The notes under the pieces: generated by a model
What the model was told of the DNA's origin: nothing
Seen by the model: the letters and a program-made list of their open reading frames with translations, nothing else
Databases searched by the model: none
Made by a program: the position numbers and the translations under genes
Source of the DNA: an uncultured bacterium
GTDB taxonomy: Bacteria; Verrucomicrobiota; Verrucomicrobiia; Opitutales; Intestinicryptomonadaceae
Direction: 5' to 3'
NCBI GenBank assembly: GCA_905214995.1
Contig: CAJMOT010000095.1
Coordinates: 1-9,118, forward strand
DNA length: 9,118 nucleotides
Part shown: positions 1 to 6,555 of the stretch, piece by piece
Numbering within the stretch: position 1 is the stretch's first letter
Layout: each line of letters begins with the position of its first letter

Positions 1-1
1 C

Positions 2-1096
2 GTGACGGCGGACGTGGACGCGCGCGCCGCGCAGTTCGGCCTGATGTACGCGCCCGACCCGTCGTCGCACAAATATTCGTCGATAGGCGGCAACATCTCC
101 TGCAACGCCGGCGGTCTGCGCGCGGCAAAGTACGGCAACACCCGCGAGAACGTCCTGGCGCTCACCGCCTTTCTGCCCGACGGCCGCAGGCTCGAATGCG
201 GAAGGCCGCTTAAAAAGTTTTCCGTCGGCCCGAATCTGAGGGATCTTTTCATAGGCTCGGAAGGGACATTCGGCGTGGTGGCCGAGGCGTGGCTCAAGCT
301 CGTTCCGCGCCCGCGCGCAAGGCTTGCGGTAATAGCGTTTCCGCGCTCGGACTCGGAGGCTTTCGACGCCGTCGAAAAGCTCATGCTATCTCCGCTGACT
401 CCGTCGATTTGCGAATTTATGGACGCCGACACGCTCGCGTGCGTGCGCGCCAAAAATCCGTCCGACGAAGTGGACGCCCCAGCGGGGGCCGCCGCGCTGC
501 TGCTGGAGTTCGACGGCGAGCCCATTCAAGTCCGCGCCGACGCGGAGGAGGCGGAAAGGCTGTTGGCGGCTTGCGGGGCGCGCGCGGCGCGCGATGCGGC
601 GGAGGCCGAGAGATTCTGGAAAATCCGCCGCGGCGCGTCGCAGGCGATGTACCTGCTCGCCGACTCCAAGGTGAACCAGGACATAGCGCTCCCGCTCTCG
701 TCCGTCAAAAAATATTTCGAATTTTTCAAGGAGCTCTCGCGCGAGACGGGATTGCCCTCTCCGGTGTTCGGGCATTCGGGCGACGGCAACTACCACATCC
801 ACTTCATGTACGACTCCGCCGTTTCCGGAGCGCGCGAAAGGGCGCGGAAGGCAATGGAGGCGGCCGTCAAAAAGGCGGTCGAGATGGGGGGCGCGGTGTC
901 GGGAGAGCACGGCATAGGCTTTTTGAAGTCGAAGTACATGCCCCTCCAACACGGAGCGGACGAGCTCGAAACCATGCGCGCGCTCAAAAAGATGTTCGAC
1001 CCAAAGAACATTCTCAACCCGGGCAAAATCTGCTTTCCCGGAGCGGTGAAGGACATTCCCGCGCCGCTCACGGGCGTGCGCCTGCCGTGGGATTAG
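2..1096 (+). CDS. FAD-linked oxidase, GlcD / D-lactate dehydrogenase-like (5' truncated by window edge)
   Basis: This is the C-terminal ~364 residues of a flavoprotein of the GlcD family (glycolate oxidase subunit D, D-lactate dehydrogenase and related 2-hydroxyacid dehydrogenases), which oxidise a 2-hydroxyacid to a 2-oxoacid using FAD. What is seen: the end of the FAD-binding domain (SSIGGNISCNAGG near residue 26 of the fragment, then LFIGSEGTFGVV near 82), followed by the FAD-oxidase C-terminal domain with GHSGDGNYH (257-265), SGEHGIG (300-306) and the terminal FDPKNILNPGK. Compared with the family length of about 460 residues, roughly the first 100 (the start of the PP-loop FAD domain) lie outside the window. 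The reading frame runs in from the left edge, so the GTG at position 2 is not a real start. The stop is TAG, 82 nt before argH. The substrate cannot be told from this part; no GlcE/GlcF or iron-sulfur partner is visible. Confidence 0.9.
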   Translation: MTADVDARAAQFGLMYAPDPSSHKYSSIGGNISCNAGGLRAAKYGNTRENVLALTAFLPDGRRLECGRPLKKFSVGPNLRDLFIGSEGTFGVVAEAWLKLVPRPRARLAVIAFPRSDSEAFDAVEKLMLSPLTPSICEFMDADTLACVRAKNPSDEVDAPAGAAALLLEFDGEPIQVRADAEEAERLLAACGARAARDAAEAERFWKIRRGASQAMYLLADSKVNQDIALPLSSVKKYFEFFKELSRETGLPSPVFGHSGDGNYHIHFMYDSAVSGARERARKAMEAAVKKAVEMGGAVSGEHGIGFLKSKYMPLQHGADELETMRALKKMFDPKNILNPGKICFPGAVKDIPAPLTGVRLPWD

Positions 1097-1116
1097 CGCG
1101 CGGCGGGCGATAAGTC

Positions 1117-1145
1117 TTGCAACTTGCGGCGGCGTTTCGTATCGT
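1117..1145 (+). promoter_or_regulatory. Possible sigma70-type promoter of argH
   Basis: In the 82-nt gap between the oxidase gene and argH, a TTGCAA hexamer (1117-1122, four matches to TTGACA) stands 17 nt before TATCGT (1140-1145, four matches to TATAAT). Transcription would start near 1152 and give a leader of about 27 nt, A/T-rich before the ATG. The spacing is ideal but both boxes are imperfect. argH could instead be read through from the gene upstream, because no terminator is visible in the gap. Confidence 0.35.
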
Positions 1146-1178
1146 CTGCCGTTTTATTAAACGCGATATTTCAAAATT

Positions 1179-2591
1179 ATGAAAAACGGCAAAAAAGACG
1201 CCCAGGCGAGTTGGGGGGGCAGGTTTTCAAAGGGCCCGAGCGAGCTCATGCTCAGGTTCAGCGAGTCGGTGTCATTCGACAGGCTGCTCGCGGAGTTCGA
1301 CATACAAGGCTCCGTGGCGCAGGCCAAGATGCTCGCGCACACGGGCATCATTTCCAAGCGGGAATCCGCGCAGATAGCCGCGGGGCTTTCCAAAATTCTC
1401 AAAAAAATCCGCGCCGGCGAATTCGAGTGGGACGAGTCTCTCGAGGACGTCCACATGAACATAGAGCAGGCGCTCACGCGCGAGGTTCCCGCCGCCGCGA
1501 AGCTCCACGCCGCGCGCAGCCGCAACGACCAGGTCGCGACCGACATGCGGCTTTTCTTCAAATTCGCGTGCGCGGAGGCGTCCGAAAAAATAGGCGGGGC
1601 AATAAGGGCGCTTTTGAAGCTTGCCGACGGCAACAGGCATATCCTTATACCCGGCTATACGCACATGCAGCGCGCGCAGCCGGTCAGCGCCGCGCACCAC
1701 ATTCTGGCGTGGGTGGAAATGCTCGCGCGGGACGCGGAGCGCTTCGGCTTTTGCGCGGAAGCGGCGAACGTCTCCCCGCTGGGCAGCGGCGCGATAGCGG
1801 GTACGACTCTGCCGATAGACAGGCTGTACTCCGCTTCCAAGCTCGGATTCACGGATCCCGAAACGGGCGACCCGATAGTCACCGGCAACAGCATGGACGC
1901 CGTCGCCGACAGGGATTTGTTCCTCGAATTCGCCTTTGCGTGCGCGGTTTTCGGGACGCACCTTTCGCGCATTGCCGAGGACGTCATAATTTGGAACACG
2001 AGCGAATTCGCTTTTGTTAAGCTTCCCGACGAATTCACTACGGGCTCGTCGCTCATGCCGCAGAAGAAGAATCCGGACGCCTTTGAGCTGATGCGCGGAA
2101 AGTCCGCGCGGCTGATCGGCAATTTGAGCTCCCTTTTTGCGCTCGTCAAGGGGCTTCCGCTGACCTACAACCGCGACTTGCAGGAGGACAAGCCGCCGGT
2201 GTTCGATTCTTTCGCCCAGATTTGCGTCTGCGCCGAAGTCCTTTCTGAATGCGTCCGCCGCATCAAATTCAATCCGGATAAGTGCGCGGAGGCGGTCTCC
2301 GACCCTCTGCTGCTTGCGACGGACCTCGCCGACTACTTCGTGATGAGGGGCGTGCCGTTTAGGGAGGCGCACCACATCGTCGGCCGCCTCGTCGCGCTTT
2401 CGGAGAAGAAGTCGGTGCCGATAAACGCGCTTCCGGACTCCGACGTATTCGCGCTGTGCGACAGGGCGGACTCCTCGTGGAGGGAGGTTTTCGATTTAAA
2501 GCGCGCCATGGACATGCGCGAAAAAATCGGTATGCCCGGGCCGAAGCAGATTGAGGCGCAAATAGCCGCGTGGCGCGAGATTTTCGCATAA
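1179..2591 (+). CDS. argH: Argininosuccinate lyase
   Basis: Cytoplasmic enzyme that splits argininosuccinate into arginine and fumarate, the last step of arginine biosynthesis; it works as a homotetramer with active sites built from three subunits. The 470-residue length is normal for the family. What is seen: the N-terminal WGGRF (12-16), the substrate-binding HAARSRNDQVATD (110-122), GYTHMQRAQP (159-168) with the catalytic-region His162, and the fumarate-lyase signature GSSLMPQKKNP (289-299) holding the flexible-loop catalytic Ser. All key residues look intact. The ATG at 1179 is chosen because the protein begins a few residues before WGGRF as usual; no Shine-Dalgarno site precedes it, only an A/T-rich leader. 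No other arginine gene lies alongside. No terminator follows the stop directly, and the AT-rich restriction cassette begins about 50 nt later. Confidence 0.97.
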   Translation: MKNGKKDAQASWGGRFSKGPSELMLRFSESVSFDRLLAEFDIQGSVAQAKMLAHTGIISKRESAQIAAGLSKILKKIRAGEFEWDESLEDVHMNIEQALTREVPAAAKLHAARSRNDQVATDMRLFFKFACAEASEKIGGAIRALLKLADGNRHILIPGYTHMQRAQPVSAAHHILAWVEMLARDAERFGFCAEAANVSPLGSGAIAGTTLPIDRLYSASKLGFTDPETGDPIVTGNSMDAVADRDLFLEFAFACAVFGTHLSRIAEDVIIWNTSEFAFVKLPDEFTTGSSLMPQKKNPDAFELMRGKSARLIGNLSSLFALVKGLPLTYNRDLQEDKPPVFDSFAQICVCAEVLSECVRRIKFNPDKCAEAVSDPLLLATDLADYFVMRGVPFREAHHIVGRLVALSEKKSVPINALPDSDVFALCDRADSSWREVFDLKRAMDMREKIGMPGPKQIEAQIAAWREIFA

Positions 2592-2687
2592 CTTTGGCCG
2601 GGTTCTACTCCGCCTTTGGCGCGATTCTGAGAATTTCAATTACATGTCTTATGAATATGAGGCGTCATGATGTAAAGAACATATACG

Positions 2688-2700
2688 CCATAGAATATGG
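2688..2700. repeat. Perfect inverted repeat upstream of the methyltransferase gene (possible operator)
   Basis: CCATA-GAA-TATGG is a perfect 5-bp dyad with a 3-nt spacer, about 100 nt before the methyltransferase start and flanked by two copies of TGAGGCG (2658-2664 and 2710-2716). Many type II methyltransferases or small C proteins bind dyads upstream of their operon, and no C-protein gene is seen here. A role as operator is inference only; a 10-bp match in AT-rich DNA can arise by chance. Confidence 0.3.
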
Positions 2701-2765
2701 ATGGGTATTTGAGGCGCATCTTTTTGTTAAATAAAAAACTTCTGGATGTTTCCCCGCTTGCCTTC

Positions 2766-2771
2766 TATGAT
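2766..2771 (+). promoter_or_regulatory. Possible -10 box for the restriction-modification operon
   Basis: TATGAT (five of six matches to the -10 consensus) lies 26 nt before the ATG at 2798, so a transcript would have a leader of about 20 nt. No good -35 hexamer stands 16-18 nt upstream, so support is weak. It is the best candidate in the AT-rich gap between argH and the methyltransferase. Confidence 0.25.
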
Positions 2772-2797
2772 TTGCATGTACAAAAGAATTGGGTTTT

Positions 2798-3550
2798 ATG
2801 CATAAATCTATTGATGCTTTTCTCAACAAAAATATATGCGGAGATTGTTTAGAGGTAATGCGGACAATGCCCGATGAGTCTGTTGATCTGGTTGTGACAT
2901 CGCCTCCGTACAATCTTAAGAATTCGACCGGCAACGGCATGAAAGACGGCCGCGGCGGGAAATGGGCCAATGCCGCTTTGGTAAACGGGTACGCCAATTA
3001 TGATGATTGTATGCCCGCAGACGAGTACGCAAAATGGCAAAGAGACTGTTTAACGGAGATGTTTCGTTTGTTAAAAAATGACGGCGCTATTTTTTACAAC
3101 CACAAGTGGCGCGTGCAGGCGGGATTATTGCAAGATAGGCAGGATATAGTCGCCGGTTTCCCAATACGGCAAATTATAATTTGGCGGCGTAAAGGGGGGA
3201 TAAACTTTAATGCGGGATATTTTTTGCCAACCTATGAAGTTATTTATATGATAACAAAGCCGGACTTTAAGTTGGCGAAAGGCGCAAATTCTTACGGCGA
3301 TGTCTGGGAATTCACTCAGGAAATGAAAAACCCGCATCCTGCGCCATTTCCTCTGGCGATGATAGATAGAATCATTCAATCAACAAACGCAAAAATAGTG
3401 TTGGATCCTTTTATGGGCAGCGGAACAACTGCTATTGCCGCGTTGCAGAATGACAGATATTTTATAGGGATTGAAAAATCGCAGGAGTATGTTGAGATGG
3501 CAAATAGGCGGATTGCAGAAAATGATCGGCAATTTCAAATGAAATGGTAA
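2798..3550 (+). CDS. Type II site-specific DNA methyltransferase (N4-cytosine or N6-adenine, beta arrangement)
   Basis: Transfers a methyl group from S-adenosylmethionine to an exocyclic amino group of a DNA base, protecting the host from the endonuclease encoded next. At 250 residues it is a compact amino-methyltransferase. What is seen: the catalytic motif IV TSPPYN (34-39) near the N terminus and the AdoMet-binding motif I region LDPFMGSGTT (202-211) near the C terminus, preceded by NPHPAPFP (178-185); this order is the beta class. The S-P-P-Y form is common among N4-cytosine enzymes, while many N6-adenine enzymes have D-P-P-Y, and the adjacent MvaI/BcnI-type nuclease, whose known members cut cytosine-rich sites, also points to N4-cytosine. 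This is inference. I chose the ATG at 2798, which has a poor GGG-type ribosome site; an in-frame TTG at 2789 would add three residues and has no ribosome site. The gene is AT-rich compared with argH and overlaps the nuclease gene by 7 nt. Confidence 0.92.
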   Translation: MHKSIDAFLNKNICGDCLEVMRTMPDESVDLVVTSPPYNLKNSTGNGMKDGRGGKWANAALVNGYANYDDCMPADEYAKWQRDCLTEMFRLLKNDGAIFYNHKWRVQAGLLQDRQDIVAGFPIRQIIIWRRKGGINFNAGYFLPTYEVIYMITKPDFKLAKGANSYGDVWEFTQEMKNPHPAPFPLAMIDRIIQSTNAKIVLDPFMGSGTTAIAALQNDRYFIGIEKSQEYVEMANRRIAENDRQFQMKW

Positions 3551-4350
3551 ACGCAATGCCGATAATCTACACAAAAGAATCTTTGATAGCGAAGCTGAAA
3601 GAAATTCGCAGTATGGGTTGGATTCAGGGCCGCGATACCAAAAATGACGGCAATGTCGGCAACACTTTGGAGGATTTGCTTGGAATTACGGAAAACAATC
3701 TGCCTATACCAAACGCGGCCGAATGGGAATTAAAAGCGCAAAGAAAGAATACGGCGTCTTTAATGACGATGTTTCACATGGAGCCTTCGCCGAGGGCATT
3801 GCGCCTTGTCCCGCAAGAGTTGATACCCATATATGGTTGGAAGCATAACAAGAGAAACCGCGCTGGCGAACATTATGCGGAAAATGAAAGAAGTTTTCGC
3901 ATGACGATGAACGCCGTATCGCCAACAGATAGGGGATTTAAAATAAAAATAGATAAAAACGAGAGAAAGTTTATAGTTGATTTTGATGAAAATGCCGTTG
4001 ATTCAAGACATTCAGAATGGCTTGAAATGGTAAAGCAAAACTTATCTAACTTTAAGAATTACGTTGCTCCATACTGGGGTTTTGACGATGTATTTCATAA
4101 AGCGGGTAAGAAATTGCCAAACTGTTTTTACGTCGTTGCCGACAATAAAGTTGAAAACGGAAGAGAAATATTTTTGTATGAAAAGATATATAAGCTATCT
4201 CATTTTTCTTTAGATAAATTTGTAGAAGCGGTGGAAAATGGAATTATTTATATAGAATTCGATGCAAGAACGGGGCATAATCACGGTTCAAAATTTAGAA
4301 TGAAAAGTGGCGGATTGCAAAATTTATATGATAATGTTGAAATTATATGA
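3544..4350 (+). CDS. MvaI/BcnI-family type II restriction endonuclease
   Basis: Predicted DNA-cutting partner of the methyltransferase upstream. At 268 residues it resembles the MvaI/BcnI restriction endonucleases, monomeric PD-(D/E)XK enzymes that cut CCWGG or CCSGG. What is seen: GNTLEDLLGI (39-48), typical of the family, followed by ENNLPIPNAAEWELKAQ (50-66) carrying the E62-x-K64 pair of the nuclease core. Asn57 sits five residues before E62, where I would expect the first catalytic Asp (D-x4-E-x-K as I recall it for MvaI); Glu60 might substitute, or the Asp may lie elsewhere. The C-terminal half, with FYVVADNKVENGREIFLYE and GHNHGSKFRMK, is probably DNA-contacting. The ATG at 3544 overlaps the methyltransferase stop, suggesting translational coupling; a second in-frame ATG at 3556 is an equally possible start. 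Neither has a clear ribosome site. Cleavage specificity is inferred, not shown. Confidence 0.82.
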   Translation: MVNAMPIIYTKESLIAKLKEIRSMGWIQGRDTKNDGNVGNTLEDLLGITENNLPIPNAAEWELKAQRKNTASLMTMFHMEPSPRALRLVPQELIPIYGWKHNKRNRAGEHYAENERSFRMTMNAVSPTDRGFKIKIDKNERKFIVDFDENAVDSRHSEWLEMVKQNLSNFKNYVAPYWGFDDVFHKAGKKLPNCFYVVADNKVENGREIFLYEKIYKLSHFSLDKFVEAVENGIIYIEFDARTGHNHGSKFRMKSGGLQNLYDNVEII

Positions 4351-4486
4351 TTTTATTAAATCCCCTAAAAATGAATATATAATTTAATGGAAGAAGTAAA
4401 AACCAAATTATCTCTATGTATGTCAATCTAGTGGGTTTTATTTTTTCAAGATAGGAGATTTTTTGATTTTCCCCATTTGGCAAAAC

Positions 4487-4521
4487 GCGCCGGAAGGAGT
4501 TTTTCTTTCCGGCGCTTTTTT
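4487..4521 (+). terminator. Rho-independent terminator at the end of the rightward genes
   Basis: A GC-rich hairpin (arms 4487-4498 and 4504-4515, including GCGCCGGAA against TTCCGGCGC with one G-T pair further in, and a 5-nt loop) is followed directly by six T (4516-4521). It lies about 137 nt after the endonuclease stop, in DNA that has returned to host-like composition. It now ends the argH-methyltransferase-endonuclease direction and may once have been argH's own terminator before the cassette came in. A run of four A on its left side gives only weak termination for the other strand. Confidence 0.88.
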
Positions 4522-4925
4522 GCATTCGGGCTTTGCTGCGCGGCGGATTGCGCGCGGCCTTTTGCGGCGTTTGCAGGCGGGCATTTTTTGTTTGTAAGGT
4601 CGGCGTTTTGGGAAAACAACCCTATGAATGCCGGCTTTGAGCGATTTTTGCGGCGGCGGAGAGAACCTTTATTTGGCGGCGGCAATAGTCCGATTTTTAC
4701 CGCGGTTTCCGCGCGGCTGAGCGCGCGCGAACCGCGTTTCACGGGTTGTTGAAATATCCGGGAGCGTTTCCGCGCTTCGCGGTAGGGCGCAGGTTTTCGG
4801 CGCGGCGGCGCGTTTTTATGCGTGTTTTTGAATCTGCCGCACTGCGCGCTTTCAAAAGCGCGGAAGAAGTCGGCGGTTTGTTTCCGGAATTTTTGGAGGC
4901 CGCTCGGGACGCTCCTGCGCGGCGC
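4522..4925. other. Gene-free spacer between two convergent terminators, rich in palindromes
   Basis: About 400 bp of GC-rich DNA between the two terminators. Open frames crossing it have low-complexity Arg/Ala/Pro-rich translations, no recognisable domain and no ribosome site, and several run through the flanking terminators, so I call no gene. It contains short perfect inverted repeats: CCGCG-CTT-CGCGG (4770-4782), an 8-bp-arm dyad CGCGCTTT-CA-AAAGCGCG (4845-4862), and GC-alternating stretches around 4700-4740. No tRNA, CRISPR or riboswitch pattern is apparent. It could be decayed sequence, a small RNA locus or simply a relaxed junction. Confidence 0.5.
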
Positions 4926-4957
4926 AAAAAAGAGGGGCGGCGAGTTTTCGCAGCCCC
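4926..4957 (-). terminator. Rho-independent terminator of glyS
   Basis: On the minus strand, 27 nt beyond the glyS stop, GGGGC and GCCCC arms (4953-4957 and 4934-4938) extend through one mismatch into GCGA/TCGC with a 4-nt loop, followed within two bases by six T (the A run at 4926-4931 on the plus strand). This ends the leftward cbi-glyS transcription unit. Confidence 0.85.
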
Positions 4958-4983
4958 GTGTGGTTAATCTTCCAAAAGTTTTT

Positions 4984-6492
4984 CTATATGCCGTCGATTT
5001 GTTCGGAGAGATATTTTACCAGTTCGTCTTCGCTCATGCGCACCTGTTTTGTAGTGTCGCGGTCGCGCAGGGTGACCGTGCCGTCGCCCTCCGCAGTCTG
5101 GAAGTCCACGGTGATTCCGAACGGGGTTCCGATTTCGTCCTGCCTGCGGTATCTCCTGCCTATCGCGCCGGCGGCGTCGAAGAATACGTTCCAGCGGCGG
5201 CGGAGTTTGGCGTGGAGCTTTTGCGCGCGCTCCATGAGCTCGGGCTTGTTCTTGACGAGCGGGAACACCGCCGCCTTGAAAGGCGCGACGCGCGGGCTGA
5301 ATTTGAGCAGCACGCGTTTTTCAGCCTGCCCCTTGTCGTTGGGCACTTCGTCCTCCTCGTACGCGGCGGTCATCACCGCCAGGAACGTGCGGTCCACGCC
5401 GAGCGACGGCTCTATGACGTGCGGCAGGTATTTTTCCCTGCGCGCCTCGTCGAAGTATTCGAGGTTTTTGCCGGAGGCGTTTTGGTGCTGGGTGAGGTCG
5501 AAATTCCCGCGCACGGCGATTCCCTGCAATTCCTGCAAGCCGTGCGGGAAATGGAAAGTGATGTCCGTGCACGCCTTTGCGTAGTGCGCGAGCTTTTCCT
5601 GCGGGTGGACGTCCTCGGCGAGCCTGTCGGCGGGGATTCCGATGGATACGAACCACTTTTTGCAGGCGTCGATCCAGTCGCGGTGCATCGTCTTCCAGTC
5701 GTCGTAGGGCGAAATGAAGTACTCGATTTCCATCTGTTCGAACTCGCGGCTGCGGAATATGAAATTGCGCGGCGTGATTTCGTTGCGGAAAGCCTTGCCG
5801 ATTTGCGCGATGCCGAAGGGGAGTTTGACGCGGCTCGTGTCGCAGACGTTTTTGAAGTCGGCGAATATTCCCTGCGCGGTCTCGGGGCGCAGGTAGGCGA
5901 CAGCGGTTTCGTCGCGCAGCGCGCCTACATAGGTTTGGAACATCAGGTTGAAATCGCGAGGGGGAGTGAGAGAGCCCGGCTTGCCGGTGGCGGGGGAGGG
6001 AATGAGGGCATATTCGTCGGGAGATGCGTCCATGTAGTTTTTGAGGACGACGGGTTCGAGTTCTCCCTGCTTGGCGAGCTTTCTCTTGAGCTCGGCGGCC
6101 TTCTTCTCGGCCTCCGCCTGCATGTTTTCGTCTTCGAGCGCGCTGACGTACCCGATTGTCTCGCCCGCGACTTTCACCTGCGCGAAGAAAATCTGGTCGG
6201 CCCTGAAGCGCAGCTTGGACTCTTTGCAGTCCACCATGGGGTCGGAAAATCCCGCGACATGCCCGGAGGCGCGCCACACGTCCGGGTGCATTATTATGGA
6301 GGCGTCGAGCCCCACGATGTCGTCGCGGCCGTGGACAAAATCGTTCCACCACGCCCTCTTGATGTTGTTTTTGAGCTCCACGCCCAGCGGACCGTAGTCG
6401 AAAAATCCGTTAAAGCCGCCGTAGATTTCGGACGATCGGTAAATAAACCCCCTGCGCTTGCAGAGGCCCTCGATTGTTGCCATGTCGACCAT
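4984..6492 (-). CDS. glyS: Glycyl-tRNA synthetase, alpha2 (single-chain) type
   Basis: Class II aminoacyl-tRNA synthetase that activates glycine with ATP and charges tRNA-Gly in the cytoplasm as a homodimer. At 502 residues it matches the dimeric type of Thermus, many other bacteria, archaea and eukaryotes, not the alpha2beta2 enzyme of E. coli (the symbol glyQS is used in some genomes). What is seen: the N-terminal RRGFIYRSSEIYGG and FFDYGPLGVELKNN (13-44), RPETAQGIF (202-210), motif 2 around FRNEITPRNFIFRSREFEQME (235-255), motif 3 in SLGVDRTFLAVM (363-374), and the anticodon-binding domain from about 393 to 495. The insert rich in Glu/Lys/Ala near 120-150 is a normal family insertion, here helical. 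The ATG at 6492 is followed by another at 6483 that is equally plausible; neither has a Shine-Dalgarno site. It lies 63 nt after cbiO on the same strand but has its own likely promoter and its own terminator. Confidence 0.97.
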   Translation of the reverse strand: MVDMATIEGLCKRRGFIYRSSEIYGGFNGFFDYGPLGVELKNNIKRAWWNDFVHGRDDIVGLDASIIMHPDVWRASGHVAGFSDPMVDCKESKLRFRADQIFFAQVKVAGETIGYVSALEDENMQAEAEKKAAELKRKLAKQGELEPVVLKNYMDASPDEYALIPSPATGKPGSLTPPRDFNLMFQTYVGALRDETAVAYLRPETAQGIFADFKNVCDTSRVKLPFGIAQIGKAFRNEITPRNFIFRSREFEQMEIEYFISPYDDWKTMHRDWIDACKKWFVSIGIPADRLAEDVHPQEKLAHYAKACTDITFHFPHGLQELQGIAVRGNFDLTQHQNASGKNLEYFDEARREKYLPHVIEPSLGVDRTFLAVMTAAYEEDEVPNDKGQAEKRVLLKFSPRVAPFKAAVFPLVKNKPELMERAQKLHAKLRRRWNVFFDAAGAIGRRYRRQDEIGTPFGITVDFQTAEGDGTVTLRDRDTTKQVRMSEDELVKYLSEQIDGI

Positions 6493-6511
6493 AATGAAAA
6501 AATAAGCGGCA

Positions 6512-6539
6512 AGACTAACCCGCCCGCCGCGTTTGTCAA
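6512..6539 (-). promoter_or_regulatory. Possible promoter of glyS
   Basis: On the minus strand a perfect TTGACA (6534-6539) is followed after 16 nt by TAGTCT (6512-6517), a poor -10 box with three matches to TATAAT. Transcription would begin near 6505, giving a leader of only about 13 nt to the ATG at 6492. It fits in the 63-nt gap after cbiO, where no terminator is seen, so glyS could be transcribed both from here and from the cbi operon. Confidence 0.45.
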
Positions 6540-6555
6540 CACCGCTTTGCCCGCG

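Larger units (their letters stand above)
2603..4480 (+). other. AT-rich, horizontally acquired restriction-modification cassette
   Basis: The base composition drops sharply a few dozen bases after argH and returns to GC-rich just before the hairpin at 4487. The island holds exactly two genes, a methyltransferase and an MvaI/BcnI-type endonuclease, plus about 200 nt of upstream and 130 nt of downstream AT-rich DNA. I saw no integrase, transposase, tRNA gene or convincing flanking direct repeat, so the entry mechanism is unknown. Reading it by eye I found no CCNGG anywhere in the island, although the flanking host genes contain several (for example 154-158, 676-680, 1202-1206, 1650-1654, and one at 2598-2602 just outside). 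The edges given are approximate. Confidence 0.7.

Noticed and set aside
1124..2020. 298-residue frame overlapping argH
   Set aside because: It is out of frame with a clear, complete argH and translates to Arg/Gly-rich sequence without motifs.
2592..2790. tRNA gene, attachment site or insertion-sequence end at the left edge of the cassette
   Set aside because: No cloverleaf pattern, no terminal inverted repeat and no matching direct repeat at the right edge could be found by eye.
4400..4452. AAAACC...GGTTTT inverted repeat followed by a T-rich stretch after the nuclease gene, as a terminator
   Set aside because: The loop would be about 27 nt and the stem is a weak six base pairs; the hairpin at 4487-4521 is far better.
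4545..4591. T-run after GC-rich sequence near 4585 as a third terminator
   Set aside because: No convincing stem precedes the T-run; only short, interrupted pairings can be drawn.
4446..4752. Overlapping open frames on both strands near 4450-4750
   Set aside because: Both run through the strong terminator at 4487-4521, have Arg/Ala-rich low-complexity translations and lack ribosome sites.
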